From the NCBI GenBank assembly GCA_963578825.1, contig CAUZDW010000001.1, forward strand, positions 124,001 to 188,000: a DNA stretch of 64,000 nucleotides, in the 5' to 3' direction. The position numbers and the translations under genes are program-made. Origin of the DNA: JAJDNS01 sp963578825. GTDB taxonomy: Bacteria > Acidobacteriota > Vicinamibacteria > Fen-336. The stretch's first letter is position 1. Each line of letters starts with the position of its first letter. Below are positions 62,275 to 64,000 of this stretch, in pieces. The notes under the pieces are model-generated. The model was not told where the DNA came from, did not search any database, and worked only from the letters and a program-made list of their open reading frames with translations.

Positions 62275-63441
62275 GTGACAACCAAGGACAAGAAAGCGAC
62301 ACTGAAGAGCCCGGCCGAATCACTGAGCTTCCGGCAATCGCTGCTCCAGCTCCTCGAGGCCGGCCCCGACCGCGAGGAGAAGCTGCTCGAGGAGTTCGAG
62401 CGGAAGAAGGGGACCGGGGACTCGCCCTACTCTCCCCTCCTCTACCTCTTGACCCACCTGAACTTCCCGGAAGGGAAGGCGGCCCGCGAGTGGGAGAAGG
62501 TGCAGGCGCACCGGGAACGACTGAGCCAGGACCTTGGACGGGATCCGGGCCTGCGGGTGGCGTTGCTCGACTACTTCATGAACGTCAGCCAGGAGCTCAA
62601 GAACCCCAAGGTGATCGAGCTGGCGATCTATGAGCGCACCGAGCGCTCGGCGGTGACCGACGGGCTGACTGGGCTGTTCAACCACGCCTATTTCCTCCAG
62701 ACCCTCCGACAGGAGATCCTCCGCTCGAAACGACACGGCCTCAAGGCGGCGCTCCTGCTCCTCGACCTGGACGACTTCAAGAAGGTCAACGACGAGCGGG
62801 GGCACGTCGAGGGCGACCGCGTGCTGATGAAGGCGGCGGCGATCCTGCGGGAGTCGGTGCGGGAGATCGACATCCCCGCGCGCTACGGGGGCGAGGAGTT
62901 CGCCGTGCTGCTGCCCGACACCGGCCGGCTCGGCGCCTTCGTCGTCGCCGACCGTATCCGGGCGCGGATCCAGAAGCGCTTCTGCCGGCAGCGACCGGCG
63001 GTGACGGTCTCGGGAGGCCTGGCTCTGTTTCCCGAGGACGCCGGGACCCCGGCCGACCTCATCGTGCAGGCCGACGCCGGGCTCTACCGCGCCAAGGCCG
63101 CCGGGAAGAACCAGGTGCTGCTCACGCGGGGTGAGAGGCGGCGCCATCGCCGGGTCGCGGCCGCGCCGAGGGTGCGGCTGGCGACGAACGAGGGTCCGGC
63201 CCCGGTGCTGGTCAAGAACGTCTCGGAAGGCGGGCTGCTCGTCAGCCTGCGGCACGAGGTGCCCATGGGCAGCACCGTGAGCCTGGTCATCGAGTCGCCG
63301 GACGCGAAGCCCGTCGCTCTGCGAGGGGAGGTCGTCCACCTCGCCCGGGTCCCCGGCGAAGAGGAGCCGGCCTTCGACGTGGGCGTCCGGTTCCTGGAAG
63401 TACCCGACTCGGAGACGGCGGCCCGCTCCGCGAAGGCCTAG
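62275..63441 (+). CDS. Diguanylate cyclase with C-terminal PilZ domain
   Basis: A 388-residue cytoplasmic protein. A helical N-terminal part (about 1-120) precedes a GGDEF domain (about 125-285) with the active-site form GGEEF and the LTGLFNHAYF entry. The RxxD of the product-inhibition site is not obvious. A C-terminal PilZ domain (about 290-380) starts with RRRHRRV and has an NVSEGGLLVSL segment in place of D/NxSxxG. It can thus both make and bind cyclic di-GMP. GTG start. Divergent from the exported protein. Confidence 0.92.
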   Translation: MTTKDKKATLKSPAESLSFRQSLLQLLEAGPDREEKLLEEFERKKGTGDSPYSPLLYLLTHLNFPEGKAAREWEKVQAHRERLSQDLGRDPGLRVALLDYFMNVSQELKNPKVIELAIYERTERSAVTDGLTGLFNHAYFLQTLRQEILRSKRHGLKAALLLLDLDDFKKVNDERGHVEGDRVLMKAAAILRESVREIDIPARYGGEEFAVLLPDTGRLGAFVVADRIRARIQKRFCRQRPAVTVSGGLALFPEDAGTPADLIVQADAGLYRAKAAGKNQVLLTRGERRRHRRVAAAPRVRLATNEGPAPVLVKNVSEGGLLVSLRHEVPMGSTVSLVIESPDAKPVALRGEVVHLARVPGEEEPAFDVGVRFLEVPDSETAARSAKA

Positions 63442-63447
63442 GGGCCC

Positions 63448-64000
63448 TTGTTCCCCGCTCTTCCGCTCGTTCTCCTGCTGGCGGGCGACGCCTGCCCGGC
63501 GGAAAGAGCACCGGCGGACGCCAACGCCTTCGTCCGGGGGCTCGTCGGGGAGCAGCGGCATCGGGAGGAGGCGCTCTCCCGCTACGCGTACGACATCACC
63601 GAGACTCGGGAGCGGCTCGACAAGAAGGGCGTGGCCCGCCACAAGGAGATCCGGGCCTACGAGGTGTTCTACGTGAGGGGGCGACCGGTGCGCCGTCAGG
63701 TGGCACGGGACGGCCACGAGCTCACAGGGCGTGATCGCCAGCGCGAGGACCAGCAGGTGCAGGAGCTGGCCGAGGCCATCCGGGACGGACGCGCGATCAG
63801 CGAGAAGCCGGGTGTGCGCTTGTCACGGATCCTCGAGCGGTACGACTTCGAGGCGCGCGGCGCGGAGCGCGTCGAAGGCCGCTGCCTCCTCGTCTTCGAC
63901 TTCGCCGCGCGGCCGGGCGATGTCGAGCTCGACCGGGACGAGCTCCTGCGCAAGCTGGCCGGTCGTCTCTGGGTGGACGAAGAGGAGAGAGCGGTGGCGC
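63448..64000 (+). CDS. Exported protein, 5' part only
   Basis: The frame opens with TTG at 63448, seven bases after the GGDEF-PilZ stop, and stays open to the window end (184 residues). The N-terminus is a signal peptide (LFPALPLVLLLAGDACPAE). The rest is highly charged with alternating Arg/Glu (EEALSRYAYDITETRERLDKK), then a beta-type region. No family recognised. Confidence 0.6.
   Translation, partial: MFPALPLVLLLAGDACPAERAPADANAFVRGLVGEQRHREEALSRYAYDITETRERLDKKGVARHKEIRAYEVFYVRGRPVRRQVARDGHELTGRDRQREDQQVQELAEAIRDGRAISEKPGVRLSRILERYDFEARGAERVEGRCLLVFDFAARPGDVELDRDELLRKLAGRLWVDEEERAVA

Overview
This is a high-GC window, roughly two-thirds G+C by eye, from a Gram-negative respiratory bacterium. 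Outer-membrane efflux parts, Rieske/cytochrome b genes, a PEP-CTERM protein and two VWFA-domain proteins of the kind common in Acidobacteriota suggest Acidobacteriota. That placement is an inference, since no rRNA or other decisive marker is present. Several genes are broken by single-base indels or one stop codon. Some of these breaks lie in or near short homopolymers, so assembly or sequencing error has to be weighed against real decay.

Layout. 1-9.5 kb: tail of an unknown gene, a Fic AMPylase, a NYN/OST-HTH RNase-like protein, a frameshifted MglA-like GTPase fused to GAF and ATPase-like domains, a gene-poor stretch, a frameshifted PEP-CTERM protein, a DMT exporter, and a LytTR regulator overlapping a sulfatase. 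9.6-16.2 kb: two toxin-antitoxin pairs with PIN toxins flank tRNA-Glu, gltX, glnS, a ferredoxin and two membrane proteins. 16.1-25.4 kb: the respiratory core. On the minus strand lies a broken cytochrome c/ethylbenzene-dehydrogenase-like/molybdopterin fusion. On the plus strand lie a cupredoxin, an eight-heme cytochrome c, a HEAT protein, a Rieske protein, a b6-like cytochrome b and an enlarged subunit IV. This looks like a quinol oxidising complex of the b6f/bc class with an octaheme in place of cytochrome f or c1.

25.4-30 kb: a GAF-Fis regulator, a PAS protein cut off before its kinase domain, and a segment of visibly lower GC (cupin, small protein, lipoprotein with an in-frame stop) that ends at two tRNA-Ser genes. 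30-41 kb: GAF protein, GT-C-like membrane protein, serS, galU, FmdB-type zinc ribbon, polA that seems to lack proofreading, a lipoprotein and pepA. 40.8-45.8 kb: a TolC/HlyD/ABC/MacB-like efflux operon. 45.9-49.2 kb: two M16 peptidase-family proteins, one with and one without the zinc motif.

49.2-57.3 kb: the F0 part of ATP synthase (atpZ-atpI-atpB-atpE-atpF) without F1 genes, an AI-2E-family permease, a nuoL-nuoM pair without nuoK or nuoN beside it, and a MogA-like protein. 57.3-64 kb: a 100-bp inverted-repeat element, two VWFA proteins, a LOG-family protein, an NAD-type isocitrate dehydrogenase, a small holin-like membrane protein, a secreted protein, a GGDEF-PilZ protein and the start of a further secreted protein.

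The window is dominated by energy conservation (quinol oxidation, F0, Nuo pump subunits) and by aminoacyl-tRNA synthetases near their tRNAs. The most unusual items are the octaheme-Rieske-b6 operon with a predicted heme c(i) cysteine, and the decayed molybdoenzyme fusion next to it.
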